In this document: piece by piece, positions 7,816 through 15,522 of the stretch
Layout of the letters: each line of letters begins with the position of its first letter
How positions within the stretch are numbered: the first letter of the stretch is position 1
NCBI RefSeq assembly: GCF_051710625.1
Contig: NZ_JBPESN010000047.1
Coordinates: 1 to 17,352, forward strand
Length of the DNA: 17,352 nt
Source of the DNA: JBPESN01 sp051710625
GTDB taxonomy: Bacteria > Pseudomonadota > Gammaproteobacteria > Enterobacterales > Enterobacteriaceae
Direction of reading: 5' to 3'
Program-made: the position numbers and the translations under genes
Notes under the pieces: generated by a model
Told to the model about the DNA's origin: nothing
Database searches by the model: none
What the model saw: only the letters and a program-made list of their open reading frames with translations

Positions 7816-8118
7816 ATGAAAAGAAAAAATTTTAGTCCTGAATTCAAACGCGAGTCCGCTCAACTGGTTGTCGACCAAAATTACACCGCCGCGCCAGCAG
7901 CAAAAGCCATGGACGTCGGCCTTTCTACGATGACGAAATAGGTAAAACAACTGCGTGATGAGCGGCAGGGGAAAACGCCAAAAGCCTCTCCCATAACCCC
8001 GAAACAAATCGAAATACGTGAGCTCAAGAAGAAGGTACAACGCATTGAAATGGAAAACGAAATATTAAAAAAGGCTACAGCGCTCTTGATGTCAGACTCC
8101 CTGAACAGTTCTCGTTAA
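7816..8118 (+). pseudogene. IS3-family orfA (HTH transposase subunit), nonsense mutation
   Basis: The 100-residue frame starts MKRKNFSPEFKRESAQLVVDQ and carries the helix-turn-helix region AAPAAKAMDVGLSTMTK, then KQLRDERQGKTPKASPITPKQIEIRELKKKVQRIEMENEILKKAT, a leucine-zipper-like stretch used for oligomerisation. A TAG at 7939-7941 replaces the Trp expected after TMTK. It overlaps orfB, which is reached by -1 slippage. Confidence 0.9.
8067..8073 (+). other. A6G slippery heptamer for -1 frameshifting
   Basis: In the orfA frame the bases are read A-AAA-AAG, the classic site at which IS3-family elements shift -1 to make the OrfAB fusion. The -1 frame then continues as GYSALDVRLPEQFSLIGKLRAHHP into orfB. 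Confidence 0.85.
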
Positions 8119-8984
8119 TCGGGAAACTCAGAGCACATCATCCTGTAGCCATACTCTGCCACGTGTTCAGGATTCATCGCAGCAGTTACAAATACTGGAA
8201 AAGTCGGCCTGACAGGCCAGACGGCAGGCGAACGGTATTGCGCAGTCAGGTTCATGAACTGTACAGTATCAGCCATGGTGCCGCTGGCGCGAGAAGTATC
8301 GCCACCATGGCAACCTAGAGAGGCTTCCGGATGAAACGCTGGCTCGCAGGCAGGCTCATGAAAGAGCTGGGGCTGGTCAGTTGTCAGCAGCTGACGCGCA
8401 GGTATAAGCGTGGCGGTCAGGAGCATGTTGCGATCCCGAATTATCTTGGGCGCCAGTTCACTGTAACGGAGCCAAACCAGGTATGGTACGGCGATGTGAC
8501 GTATATCTAGACCGGGAAACGCTGGTCATACCTTGCGGTTGTTCTTGATCTATTCGCGAGGAAACCGGTGGGCTGGGCTATGTCGTTTTCCCCGGACAGC
8601 AGACTGAGCATCAAAGCACTAGAAATGGCATAGGAAACGCGTGCTAAACCAGTTAAAGTGATGTTCCACAGCGATCAGGGTAGCCACTATACGAGCAGGT
8701 AGTTTCGACAGTTGCTGTGGCGTTACCGGTTCAAACAAAGCATGAGTCGGCGGGGTAACTGTTGGGATAACAGTCCGATGGAGCGCTTCTTCAGAAGTCT
8801 GAAGAATGAGTGGATACCGGTAACGGGTTACATAAGCTTCAGCGAAGCAACTTATGAAATTACCGACTATATCATGGGATATTACAGCGCATTCAGGCCG
8901 CATAAATATAACAGTGGGTTGCCACCAAACAAATCAAAAAATAGATACTGGAAAAACGCTAACGCGGTGGCCAGTTTTAGTTGA
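8073..8984 (+). pseudogene. IS3-family orfB (DDE transposase), four amber codons
   Basis: The -1 frame gives an integrase-fold transposase. Blocks are HRSSYKYWKSRPDRPDGRR, ISHGAAGARSIATMAT, RGFRMKRWLAGRLMKELGLV, NQVWYGDVTYI, LAVVLDLFARKPVGWAMSFSPDSRLSIKALEMA, MFHSDQGSHYTSR, MSRRGNCWDNSPMERFFRSLKNEW and ITDYIMGYYSAFRPHKYNSGLPPNKSKNRYW. The three acidic residues remain: Asp of GDVTY, Asp of HSDQG, and Glu of PMERF, 35 residues after the second Asp. TAG codons stand at 8316-8318, 8508-8510, 8631-8633 and 8700-8702. The last three correspond to TGG, TGG and CAG in the second copy. No active enzyme can be made without suppression. Confidence 0.92.
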
Positions 8985-8992
8985 TCACTACA
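8966..8992 (-). repeat. Right inverted repeat of the IS
   Basis: Read on the minus strand it begins TGTAGTGATCAACTAAAACT and ends TGGCCACC. It is nearly identical to the end of the second copy at 16854-16880, differing at one position (GATC against GGTC). Confidence 0.85.
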
Positions 8993-9126
8993 CACCGCTC
9001 ATCTCCGGGAAAATACATAAGGGAAAATCAGCGCGCTTGCCATGCCGTACAATGCGAAATTATACCACTCGAGAGCGATCCCCCGACCGTAGAAGCCAGG
9101 GCAGAACGTTTCGGATCGGACATACT

Positions 9127-9462
9127 CTACCCCTTTAATGCCAAGTGTAACGTGACCATTGCTTTTTGCGCTGCCTCTTCAAGGGTTAGCTCAAGACGTA
9201 ACCATCCTCCAAACTGAGTTAATGCAATAGCGGTTAATTCCGGTTCGCTGATAAGCGTGGCGTCACCAGGCGCCTCCGTCCAATGCACGCCATCGAGGAA
9301 AATTTTTGGTCTGACCACTAGATGGTCAAAGTCAGCGATCTTGGGGTGGACCGTGAGAAAAAATAGCGCCTCACTCGCCCAACCGCATTCGTAAGGGTTG
9401 CTGGAAAATTGCTGGCTTATCGGCTGGCGCAGCTCAATAACCGAGGAATAAAATTCTTTCAT
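9127..9462 (-). CDS. Hypothetical protein, 111 aa
   Basis: The open frame begins MKEFYSSVIELRQPISQQF and ends KAMVTLHLALKG. It has no signal peptide, membrane helix or cysteine cluster; the composition (HPKIADFDHLVVRPKIFLDG, GGWLRLELTLEEA) suggests a small soluble alpha/beta or beta-rich protein. I do not recognise the family. The start lies 11 bases after the stop of the 330-aa gene, and a TAGGGA Shine-Dalgarno candidate overlaps that stop, so the two are almost certainly co-transcribed and may be translationally coupled. It has no internal stop or frameshift, unlike most neighbours. A joint role with the 330-aa protein is inference. Confidence 0.75.
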   Translation of the reverse strand: MKEFYSSVIELRQPISQQFSSNPYECGWASEALFFLTVHPKIADFDHLVVRPKIFLDGVHWTEAPGDATLISEPELTAIALTQFGGWLRLELTLEEAAQKAMVTLHLALKG

Positions 9463-9473
9463 TATTATATTCC

Positions 9474-10466
9474 CTACTTCGTAGGATTAACGTAACCGTC
9501 GGTGGAAATAACCACAGAGTCAAGGTAAAGGAAGACCCGACGATTCGCGCCGGTTTCGACGAAGAAGACGGGATTCAATAAACCGGTAATGCCTTTATGT
9601 TCTAACGCCAGCGTCGGTTGTTTTCCCCGCAAATTCATTATTTTAGCCATACATTGTAATTCCACATATTGCCGCTGTGAAACATCAATGGTTAACCGAA
9701 AATGCATCCAATTAATTTTGTCATCCGATTCATTGGCGACCAGATCCTGATCTCCCCCTTCAATCCATCGAAATCCGTCCCCCGCACCATCAGCCTGACG
9801 TTGATTATACCACTGCTTATCAACGCCGACTTTATGCCAACCGTCATGACCGTAGTTCCAACGTCGATGATCAACGCCCTCATTAACCCTGAAATATTGC
9901 CAGCGCTTGATATGTTCCCCATCAGCGCTGTTGACGTAGCGCACTCCGGGCATCCAGCGATTTCCCTGACTCTGTAAATCAACAAAACAACCAAAGGCCC
10001 TGACGTCCTTATCGCCAATGCCGGCAACAGAGAGTTCGGGCGTGTAGGTGAACCAGGCTTCCACCTGTAGTAAATGCAGGCTTCCAGGTACCGTTATGCG
10101 TTTGATAGCGGCGAGCCCCATACTCCCCGGCGCAGGCGGTTGGTCAATAGGGGCACTGTTGGCCCGCGTGGTTAACTTCAAAGACCGGCTTCCGCTCAAC
10201 GCGCCATGGGTGGTACCCATCATCGGAAAAGTGGCGGACGATAGCATTGTCGACCCCCAATGAATAAGATCGATTTCTTCAGAATGCGGCGCGAAATCGG
10301 ATTTAACAAAATTAGGTCTCAAATCCAGCCAACTATTATGGCCATGATTGAAATTATCAAAAGTAATGATCTTTTCGAGCGGGTTATATTTTGCAAGGCT
10401 GTAATCATACGTGGCGCATTCTCTTATTTTAGCAATAGCGATACCTTCCATTAGCGAGAATGGCAT
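9474..10466 (-). CDS. Conserved-type hypothetical protein, 330 aa, possible carbohydrate-associated beta-sandwich
   Basis: The open frame begins MPFSLMEGIAIAKIRECATYDYSL. The region from about residue 30, PLEKIITFDNFNHGHNSWLDL, resembles the FDDFNxGxNGW start of jelly-roll proteins. Other blocks are PPAPGSMGLAAIKRI, LLQVEAWFTYTPEL, KDVRAFGCFVDLQSQGNRWMPGVRYV, KINWMHFRLTIDVSQRQYVELQCM, and NPVFFVETGANRRVFLYLDSVVIS at the C-terminus. It is rich in Trp, Tyr and beta-type segments, with no signal peptide or membrane helix, so it is probably cytoplasmic. I believe it belongs to a large uncharacterised family annotated as DUF6772, but that is from memory and unverified. Starts at 10466 or Met6 (10451) are possible; neither has a clear Shine-Dalgarno. 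It lies downstream of a broken UxuR/ExuR-like regulator on the same strand, which hints at sugar-acid metabolism. Confidence 0.8.
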   Translation of the reverse strand: MPFSLMEGIAIAKIRECATYDYSLAKYNPLEKIITFDNFNHGHNSWLDLRPNFVKSDFAPHSEEIDLIHWGSTMLSSATFPMMGTTHGALSGSRSLKLTTRANSAPIDQPPAPGSMGLAAIKRITVPGSLHLLQVEAWFTYTPELSVAGIGDKDVRAFGCFVDLQSQGNRWMPGVRYVNSADGEHIKRWQYFRVNEGVDHRRWNYGHDGWHKVGVDKQWYNQRQADGAGDGFRWIEGGDQDLVANESDDKINWMHFRLTIDVSQRQYVELQCMAKIMNLRGKQPTLALEHKGITGLLNPVFFVETGANRRVFLYLDSVVISTDGYVNPTK

Positions 10467-10710
10467 GGTGAATATCGGGGATTACCGGCATGACGTACGG
10501 CGCAAACCGCCACGCTTGTTATTTAAGCGTAAAAAGATAGCCTATTTACTCTTTCTCTATTTCCAGAACAGAAATGATAAAATCAGCATAATAGCGGCGT
10601 TAGCGATTGGTAAAGCCGCTTGAGGTAGTTGTGTGAAGTGGAATACATAATTGACCTTACTAGATATCAGAAAACACCATTTCGGCCGGACCAATTACAG
10701 CGAGCTGCAA
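10467..10710 (-). other. Gap between regulator and 330-aa gene
   Basis: No gene is recognisable in this 244-bp gap. A short hydrophobic stretch (LPQAALPIANAAIMLILSFLFWK) is read on the minus strand near 10560-10630 before a stop; it could be the tail of a lost membrane protein, but this is weak. At 10681-10694 an imperfect dyad (TTGGTCC/GGCCGAA on the minus strand) repeats the TTGGTC half-site seen upstream of the regulator gene. Confidence 0.35.
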
Positions 10711-11434
10711 TCAGTCGTTCTCGAGGGGTGACGAGGAAAACATATGGCCGTCGAAATCCACCGCCGTAATGTCTGCCAATTTAAGCATTTTATTTTTAAC
10801 ATTTTTAATATTTTGCCACATTGCCCGTTTCGCTCCGCGGGCGACGCGGCGTTGAATCGCCTGCACGATGCGTAAACGGTCTTCATACCATTTCCAGCGC
10901 GCGCTGAAATCGCTGGTGTCACGATGTTGGTTTAGCCACATACCGTCCCGGTTGCGCAGTTTCCAGCTCTCCTGCATTATCGCCACCAGATAGTGTGAAT
11001 GCTCATCGGTATCGTCAGCAATGATGCCGGAGGAAAGTTGTTCTCGCTCCAGCTCAATCGCTTTACGCAACTCCAGAATGTCGTTTCTGTTCGCCCGCAG
11101 TGCGGCAAATGAGGCGATTTCACTTTCCATAGGCTGTCTGGCCTGCAATAGCTCAAACACGCCGCCGCCCACGCTGTCCGACAATGGGCTCAGGAGTCAA
11201 CGTCGACTCGGGGGAAGGCAGAACATGGACGCCGGAGCCTTTGCGGATTTTGACACACTGTTCAAGTTCGAGCAGGATGAGCGCTTCTCTGACAATGCTG
11301 CGGCTGACCTCGAATTGTGCCGCGAGATCACGTTCCGCCGGCAATTTATCGCCAGGTTTAAATGCACCTCGCTGAATGGCGTCGCGCAGTTTCTGTTTAA
11401 TTTTCTGGTATGGTCTCATGCTTGCTTTATCCAT
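10711..11434 (-). pseudogene. GntR-family (FadR subfamily, UxuR/ExuR-like) regulator, frameshifted
   Basis: The N-terminal frame gives a GntR winged helix: RPYQKIKQKLRDAIQRGAFKPGDKLPAERDLAAQFEVSRSIVREALILLELEQCVKIRKGSGVHVL. The second frame gives the FCD effector domain: GVFELLQARQPMESEIASFAALRANRNDILELRKAIELE, HSHYLVAI, GMWLNQHRD, RIVQAIQRRVARGAKRAMWQNIKNVK and ending FDGHMFSSSPLEND. It closely resembles UxuR/ExuR, which repress hexuronate catabolism and release DNA on binding uronates. A frameshift near 11165-11185 separates the domains. About 13 residues after HYLVAI, where the family has IAEATxN and a metal/effector helix, appear deleted. Starts at 11434 or 11419 are possible. The effector is unknown. 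Confidence 0.87.
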
Positions 11435-11451
11435 TTACGATAACACGGGAC

Positions 11452-11476
11452 TGACCAAATGGGCGCCCTTTGGTCA
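11452..11476. promoter_or_regulatory. Palindromic operator candidate upstream of the GntR gene
   Basis: TGACCAAA and TTTGGTCA, perfect 8-bp arms separated by 9 bases, lie 17 bases before the regulator start. UxuR/ExuR-type proteins bind dyads built on TTGGT/ACCAA, so autoregulation is plausible. Confidence 0.55.
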
Positions 11477-12068
11477 CTCCAATAGCACGGTTATCATAAC
11501 GTCTCTTATGCCCAATAGCCAATGTCCGTCACCCTGAACGTTCCCCGGCGCATTTTACGCAGGCTAAGGGAACGGGTGGCTTCCCGAGGGCCAGGGCGGT
11601 CATGCCCTTAAGCAGGCGGCGCGCAAATGAAGTGCAGTCAGGAGAAACGCCGCTAAAAAGTGAAGATTAAGCCCATCCGTGCGGTAAGAAAAAAGAGTCG
11701 TGGTCTGCGATAGCCCTAAGCGCCACAAGGAAAGGAGTTAATGATCTTCACGTTCTGCGAGGCAGCAGCAAGGCGGGGTTACCCGCGATGATGGCGTCAT
11801 CGCGATGACGGCACCCCACGGCCTGACACGTCTGTTTTCAGGAAGTCCATGACCACCATCTTTCTTTTCTTTCAAGGATTATGTAGGATGGGGGCATCTT
11901 GATTTATGGAGCGTTTCATTTTGACAACCCTTATGCCGCATGGCTGCCGACCGGTACGCCAGCAGCCAGCGTATGGCAATGGCTTTATGGCCGCCGTGTT
12001 CCGCGTATTCTTTCCTGTAGATGGGCATCTGCGCTGATCCGCATCATAACCGTGTAATTAAGGCCAAG
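11477..12068. other. Long intergenic region between divergent GntR and ligase genes
   Basis: No gene of a known family is recognisable. It contains a stem of near-complementary ends (CTAAGGG near 11572 with CCCTTAAG near 11605) and a perfect hairpin CGCGATGA-TGGCG-TCATCGCG at 11784-11804, preceded by GCGGG-GTTA-CCCGC at 11773-11786. The last 150 bp hold a short plus-strand frame (FDNPYAAWLPTGTPAASVWQWLYGRRVP) that reads smoothly but that I cannot assign. The promoter of the ligase gene should lie here; I cannot place it. Confidence 0.45.
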
Positions 12069-13244
12069 ATGTCCATGCTGTTGATCAAAAAATATTCCAG
12101 GCTCGAAAATGCCACGCTGATCATGTTTACGGCGTTTATATTTTTCAGCACGCTGTTTTGCAACGTCACCAAAGTTAACAACCTGTTCCATCTTTCCTGC
12201 GGTCTGCTGCTGTTGAGCCTGCTATTTCGCGGTCAGCTTTATCGCAATGCGCAGCAGGATCGGGTCACGCTGCGCGGATTAGGCCTGATAGCGCTGGTAG
12301 CTGTCTATTTTGCCCTTAGTAATATCTGGGGGGGCGATGCGGGGGAGACCGTCTCTACACTGACCCACGGCGTTTACCTGATAATTTTCACCTTCCTCGG
12401 GTCGCTAACGCTGCAAAATGCCAGCCGTCACATGGTCATGGTCGCGGCAATCGCGGGCGTCACCGTCCTGTCGGTATTTACCATCTCCACCGACACCAGC
12501 AAGGTCATTTATTTGCGAAAAATCTCCGAATTCAACCCCGGGCCCGACAATGTGATTGACCTGGCCGGCTATTGCGCCATCGCCATTATGCTAAGCATGG
12601 TCATCGCCCGGGAACAGCGACGCGTCGGTTACCTCCTGTTGGCGGTCATCCCGGCGGTCATGCTGGTTATGACCCAAAGCCGCGGCCCCTTACTGGCTTT
12701 AGTGCTGGTCATGCTGGCAACACTGCGCTGGCGGCGACCCGCCCCGCGCGCGATGGGGTTTGCCGTGCTGCTGGCGCTACTCGCGGCGCTATTGTTGATC
12801 TTTACGCCGGTCGGTGATCTGCTGCTGATGCGGTTTGAGAGCCTGAGCAATGAATCCGGATTGCGCCTGAGTATCTGGCACCATGTGCTGGCGGAAGTGG
12901 CCTTGCGTCCCTGGCTGGGGCTGGGTTTCAATCACGAACTGAATTTTATTAATTACGATGGCACTCAGATCAGCACCGCCCATAGCGTCTATCTCGGCAC
13001 GCTATACAAAGGCGGCGTTATTGGCCTGGTGCTCCTGGCGTTGCTGCTGGGTTACGGGCTGTTATGCGCTCTGCGCGCTTTCAAAGCGGGATATCGCCTG
13101 GAAGCAGCGATATATCTTTTCATGCTGCTGTTTATCGCCTCGCAGGGGATGTTTATGATTAGCAATCCCCGTGAGACGTGGATCTTGTTTTGGTTACCGT
13201 TGACGGTAGTCTTCAGCGCCGGTAGCCGCGCGGCAACGGGTTAA
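12069..13244 (+). CDS. O-antigen ligase family protein (WaaL/Wzy-type), 391 aa
   Basis: This is an intact polytopic inner-membrane protein of the O-antigen ligase/polymerase (Wzy_C) family. It has about ten or more hydrophobic helices, for example ATLIMFTAFIFFSTLF, LIALVAVYFALSNIW, YLLLAVIPAVMLVMTQSRGPLLALVLVML and AMGFAVLLALLAALLLI. A large periplasmic segment follows with the family signature SGLRLSIWHHVLAEVALRPWLGLGFN, then TAHSVYLGTLYKGGVIGLVLL, where the His of AHSVYL matches the conserved ligase His. WaaL joins O-antigen or a core-capping glycan to lipid A-core; a related ligase role cannot be excluded. Start 12069 (MSMLLIKKYSRLEN) follows AAGG at 12060-12063; 12021 and 12075 are alternatives. 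The convergent heptosyltransferase-like gene supports an LPS-core role. It is one of the few open genes in the window. Confidence 0.85.
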   Translation: MSMLLIKKYSRLENATLIMFTAFIFFSTLFCNVTKVNNLFHLSCGLLLLSLLFRGQLYRNAQQDRVTLRGLGLIALVAVYFALSNIWGGDAGETVSTLTHGVYLIIFTFLGSLTLQNASRHMVMVAAIAGVTVLSVFTISTDTSKVIYLRKISEFNPGPDNVIDLAGYCAIAIMLSMVIAREQRRVGYLLLAVIPAVMLVMTQSRGPLLALVLVMLATLRWRRPAPRAMGFAVLLALLAALLLIFTPVGDLLLMRFESLSNESGLRLSIWHHVLAEVALRPWLGLGFNHELNFINYDGTQISTAHSVYLGTLYKGGVIGLVLLALLLGYGLLCALRAFKAGYRLEAAIYLFMLLFIASQGMFMISNPRETWILFWLPLTVVFSAGSRAATG

Positions 13245-14345
13245 TTCCCCATTACGGCGGTGACGGACGCCCGCTGGCGTGTGATGTCGGACAGCTTGTC
13301 ATCCACCGCCGAGCATAATGCGTCTAGCGGCAAGTCGCTTACCCGCGGTTGATCGGTGACCAACCACACCGCACTGTCATAATGGGGTGCCCAGATGTTA
13401 TAGCCTAGCAGCCCACTATCTTTAAGCCGCCGCATATTGTATATCGCCACCAAGGGCGTGTTAAAGGCGCAGGCCATATGCACGATTGAAGTATCGGGAC
13501 TGACGACCAGATCGGCGCTGCGCACGATCTCTACCGCCGTGTTAATGGTGCTGTCGGCGATAAACGCCGCATTAGCTAACTCCCACCGCCGCAGCAAATC
13601 GCCGCGACCGATCAACAGCACGCGAAAACGCGCGTTGCGCTGCCGCAAATGGGCAATCAACCCTGCCACCTGTTCACGGGAAAAATCTTTATTTTTAGAC
13701 CCGGTGAAGGGATTAATGGCGATGAGCCATTCGTCGGAGGGGCGCGATAAGTAAGGCGCCAGCACGTCGGCGGCTGAGGGATCGCGTCCGAGCGAATAGC
13801 AAAACGGCGCCGGCGGCAGGTTAAACTGCGCCAGCACCGCCCGGTGGTGTTCAGTAATATGACGTTCACTATCCAGCCAAACCAGCTGCGGCGCATAGCG
13901 CGCCGAACCCGATTTATTGAAACCGATTACATAGCGCGGCGCCAAATGGTGCAAGAGCCGTAGTCTTTCGTAATTCCGCACGTCGTCAAAATCGATGACC
14001 ACATCAAAACGCTGCTGACGCAGAACGCTCAGCTACATCCGCTTATCGTAGCGATAGGTGTGGTGTACAGCATCGCTGTACGTTAGTAACGCCTCGCACA
14101 CAGGACCGGTAAGGACCGAAATGTGATACCCCTTATCGGCCACAGTTGCCCGGCGTTCCCTGTGGTGATGACCTGACCATATCGCCGATTTTATCGTCCA
14201 GGCGCAATAGCAGGATCCGTTTGATCTTGTCCGGTGCCCATGCCTGCGGACGGCATGTCATGTTCAGCCACGCGTTCAGCCCTTTAAATTTGAGCTGGCG
14301 CAGCGCCGCATTCTTGGCGCGGTTAAGGTGTTTCAGGATGTGCAT
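13241..14345 (-). pseudogene. Glycosyltransferase family 9 (LPS heptosyltransferase-like), broken
   Basis: The frames give a GT9 protein, the family of ADP-heptose:LPS core transferases. Blocks: MHILKHLNRAKNAALRQLKFKGLNAWLNMTCRP, KIKRILLLRLDDKIGDMV, then KGYHISVLTGPVCEALLTYSDAVHHTYRYDKRM, LSVLRQQRFDVVIDFDDVRNYERLRLLHHL, RYVIGFNKSG, AINPFTGSKNKDFSREQVAGLIAHLR, EIVRSADLVVSPDTSIVHMACAFNTPLVAIYN, where SPDTSIVHMA is the ADP-heptose-binding signature. A frameshift near 14150 follows KIGDMV, and a TAG near 14034 interrupts the frame after DKRM. From 14002 on the frame is open to its stop. The rather long N-terminal extension before RILLLR is typical of one GT9 subgroup. Its stop overlaps that of the ligase gene. 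Acceptor sugar unknown. Confidence 0.85.
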
Positions 14346-14671
14346 AGCTATCCGCCGGGCTGGCGCGATTCAGAAATTGGGGGACAAAGATAACAAGCGC
14401 ACTAACGATCCGCAAGAAAGCAGTACGGCCACCCAGAGCTGTAGCAGTTTTGATGCAAACGAAAGCGTCGGCTAAAAATTCAGCCAAAATTGATATCAGT
14501 TCTCAACGATTAATGAACTTGGCTCATACATGCGTGCACATTTTGTCCCCTAATGTTCTGACCTTACCTCACGTATCCTGTCTTTCCCCCGCCTCAGTCA
14601 AAAAGGCTAATCGCGGGGAAGATTACACATTAAGGCCCGCGTCAACAGGTGGGGGAAACGGAGGTCATTGC
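14346..14671. other. Intergenic region between divergent pseudogenes
   Basis: I see no gene, RNA or strong repeat here. It separates the minus-strand glycosyltransferase from the plus-strand reductase and should have held both promoters. The only clear signal is a Shine-Dalgarno sequence (GGAGGT, 14660-14665) for the reductase. Confidence 0.5.
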
Positions 14672-15522
14672 ATGCAAAGTAAAACGTTAAATAACGGCGT
14701 TTCTATGCCGCTGGTGGGATTTGGTGTTTACCAGATCAATCACCCCGCTGAATGCGAGCGTGCCGTGCGGGAAGCCATTTCCTTAGGCTATCGCCTGATA
14801 GATACCGCCGAGTCATACCAAAATAAAATTCAGGTGGCAACGCCTTAAAACAAAGCGGGTTGCAACGTCATGCGTTTTTTGTCACCACCAAACTTTGGCT
14901 GCAGGATGCCAATTATGAGGGGACAAAGGCGTAATTCGAGCGATCCCTTAATCGCCTGCAGCTCGACTATTTGGATCTTTAGCTTATTCATAGGCCTTAT
15001 GGCGATATTTACGGCGGCTGGCGTGCAATGGAAAAACTGTATCTGGCCGGCAGGATCAGGGCGATAGGCGTTAACAATTTTTATCCCGATCGCCTTGCCG
15101 ATATCATGGCATTTAACAAAGTTCCCCCTGCGGTAAATCAGGTAGAAATTAACCCTGTTTACCAACAACCTCATGCCGTTGCTTGGATGAAAAGCAAGGG
15201 GATTCAACCGGAAGCCTGGGCCCCCTTCGCTGAAGGGCGTCAGGAGATATTCCACCATCCACGTTTGCAGGCTGTTGTAGGTCATTATGGCAAAAGCGTG
15301 GCCCAAGTGATCCTGCGCTGGCTCGTGCAGCGAGGGATCGTCTCGCCGGCGAAATCAGTACGAAAAGATCGGATGGCTGAGAATATTGTGCTTTTCGACT
15401 TTGAACTCGGCGAGGAAGAAATGACGCATATTGAAGCGTTGGACAGCGGTGCCAGCGCGTTCTTCTCATACCGGGATCCGGCCAGAGTCGAATGGTTAAC
15501 GGTACGTCAGTTAACTGTTTAG
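14672..15522 (+). pseudogene. Aldo/keto reductase, broken
   Basis: The frames give an NADPH-dependent aldo/keto reductase that would reduce small aldehydes or ketones. Blocks: LNNGVSMPLVGFGVYQI, AISLGYRLIDTAESYQN, HAFFVTTKLWLQDANY, FERSLNRLQLDYLDL, LIHRPYGDIYGGWRAMEKLYLAGRIRAIGVNNFYPDRL, PPAVNQVEINPVYQQ, EAWAPFAEGR, VILRWLVQRGIVSPAKSVRKDRMAENI. The catalytic tetrad is still legible: Asp and Tyr of DTAESY, Lys of TTKLW, His of LIHRP. Damage: a G lost from a run at 14836-14837, TAA at 14932-14934 (Gln expected) and TAG at 14980-14982. From about 15000 on the frame is open to the stop. GGAGGT precedes the start by 6 bases. It stands alone, so its substrate is not indicated. Confidence 0.88.

Larger units (their letters stand above)
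7743..8992 (+). mobile_element. IS3-family insertion sequence, 1250 bp, transposase inactive
   Basis: The element has the IS3 plan: orfA, an A6G slippery site, and orfB with a DDE domain, flanked by imperfect 27-bp inverted repeats starting TGTAGTG and ending TGGCCACC. The outer limits are set by comparing the three available ends (7743, 8992 and 16854), which all begin TGTAGTG. No matching short target duplication is visible (GAA on the left, CAC on the right), so the insertion may be old or rearranged. Five in-frame TAG codons inactivate it. I do not assign an IS name. Confidence 0.9.

Noticed and set aside
7816..8984. Programmed amber readthrough of the transposase
   Set aside because: Five stops in one element, with sense codons in the sister copy, are best explained by mutation; no tRNA or context signal supports recoding. 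Kept only as a check item.
9702..9977. Plus-strand frame within the 330-aa gene
   Set aside because: It is antisense to a longer frame with coherent beta-sandwich-like motifs and has no ribosome site.
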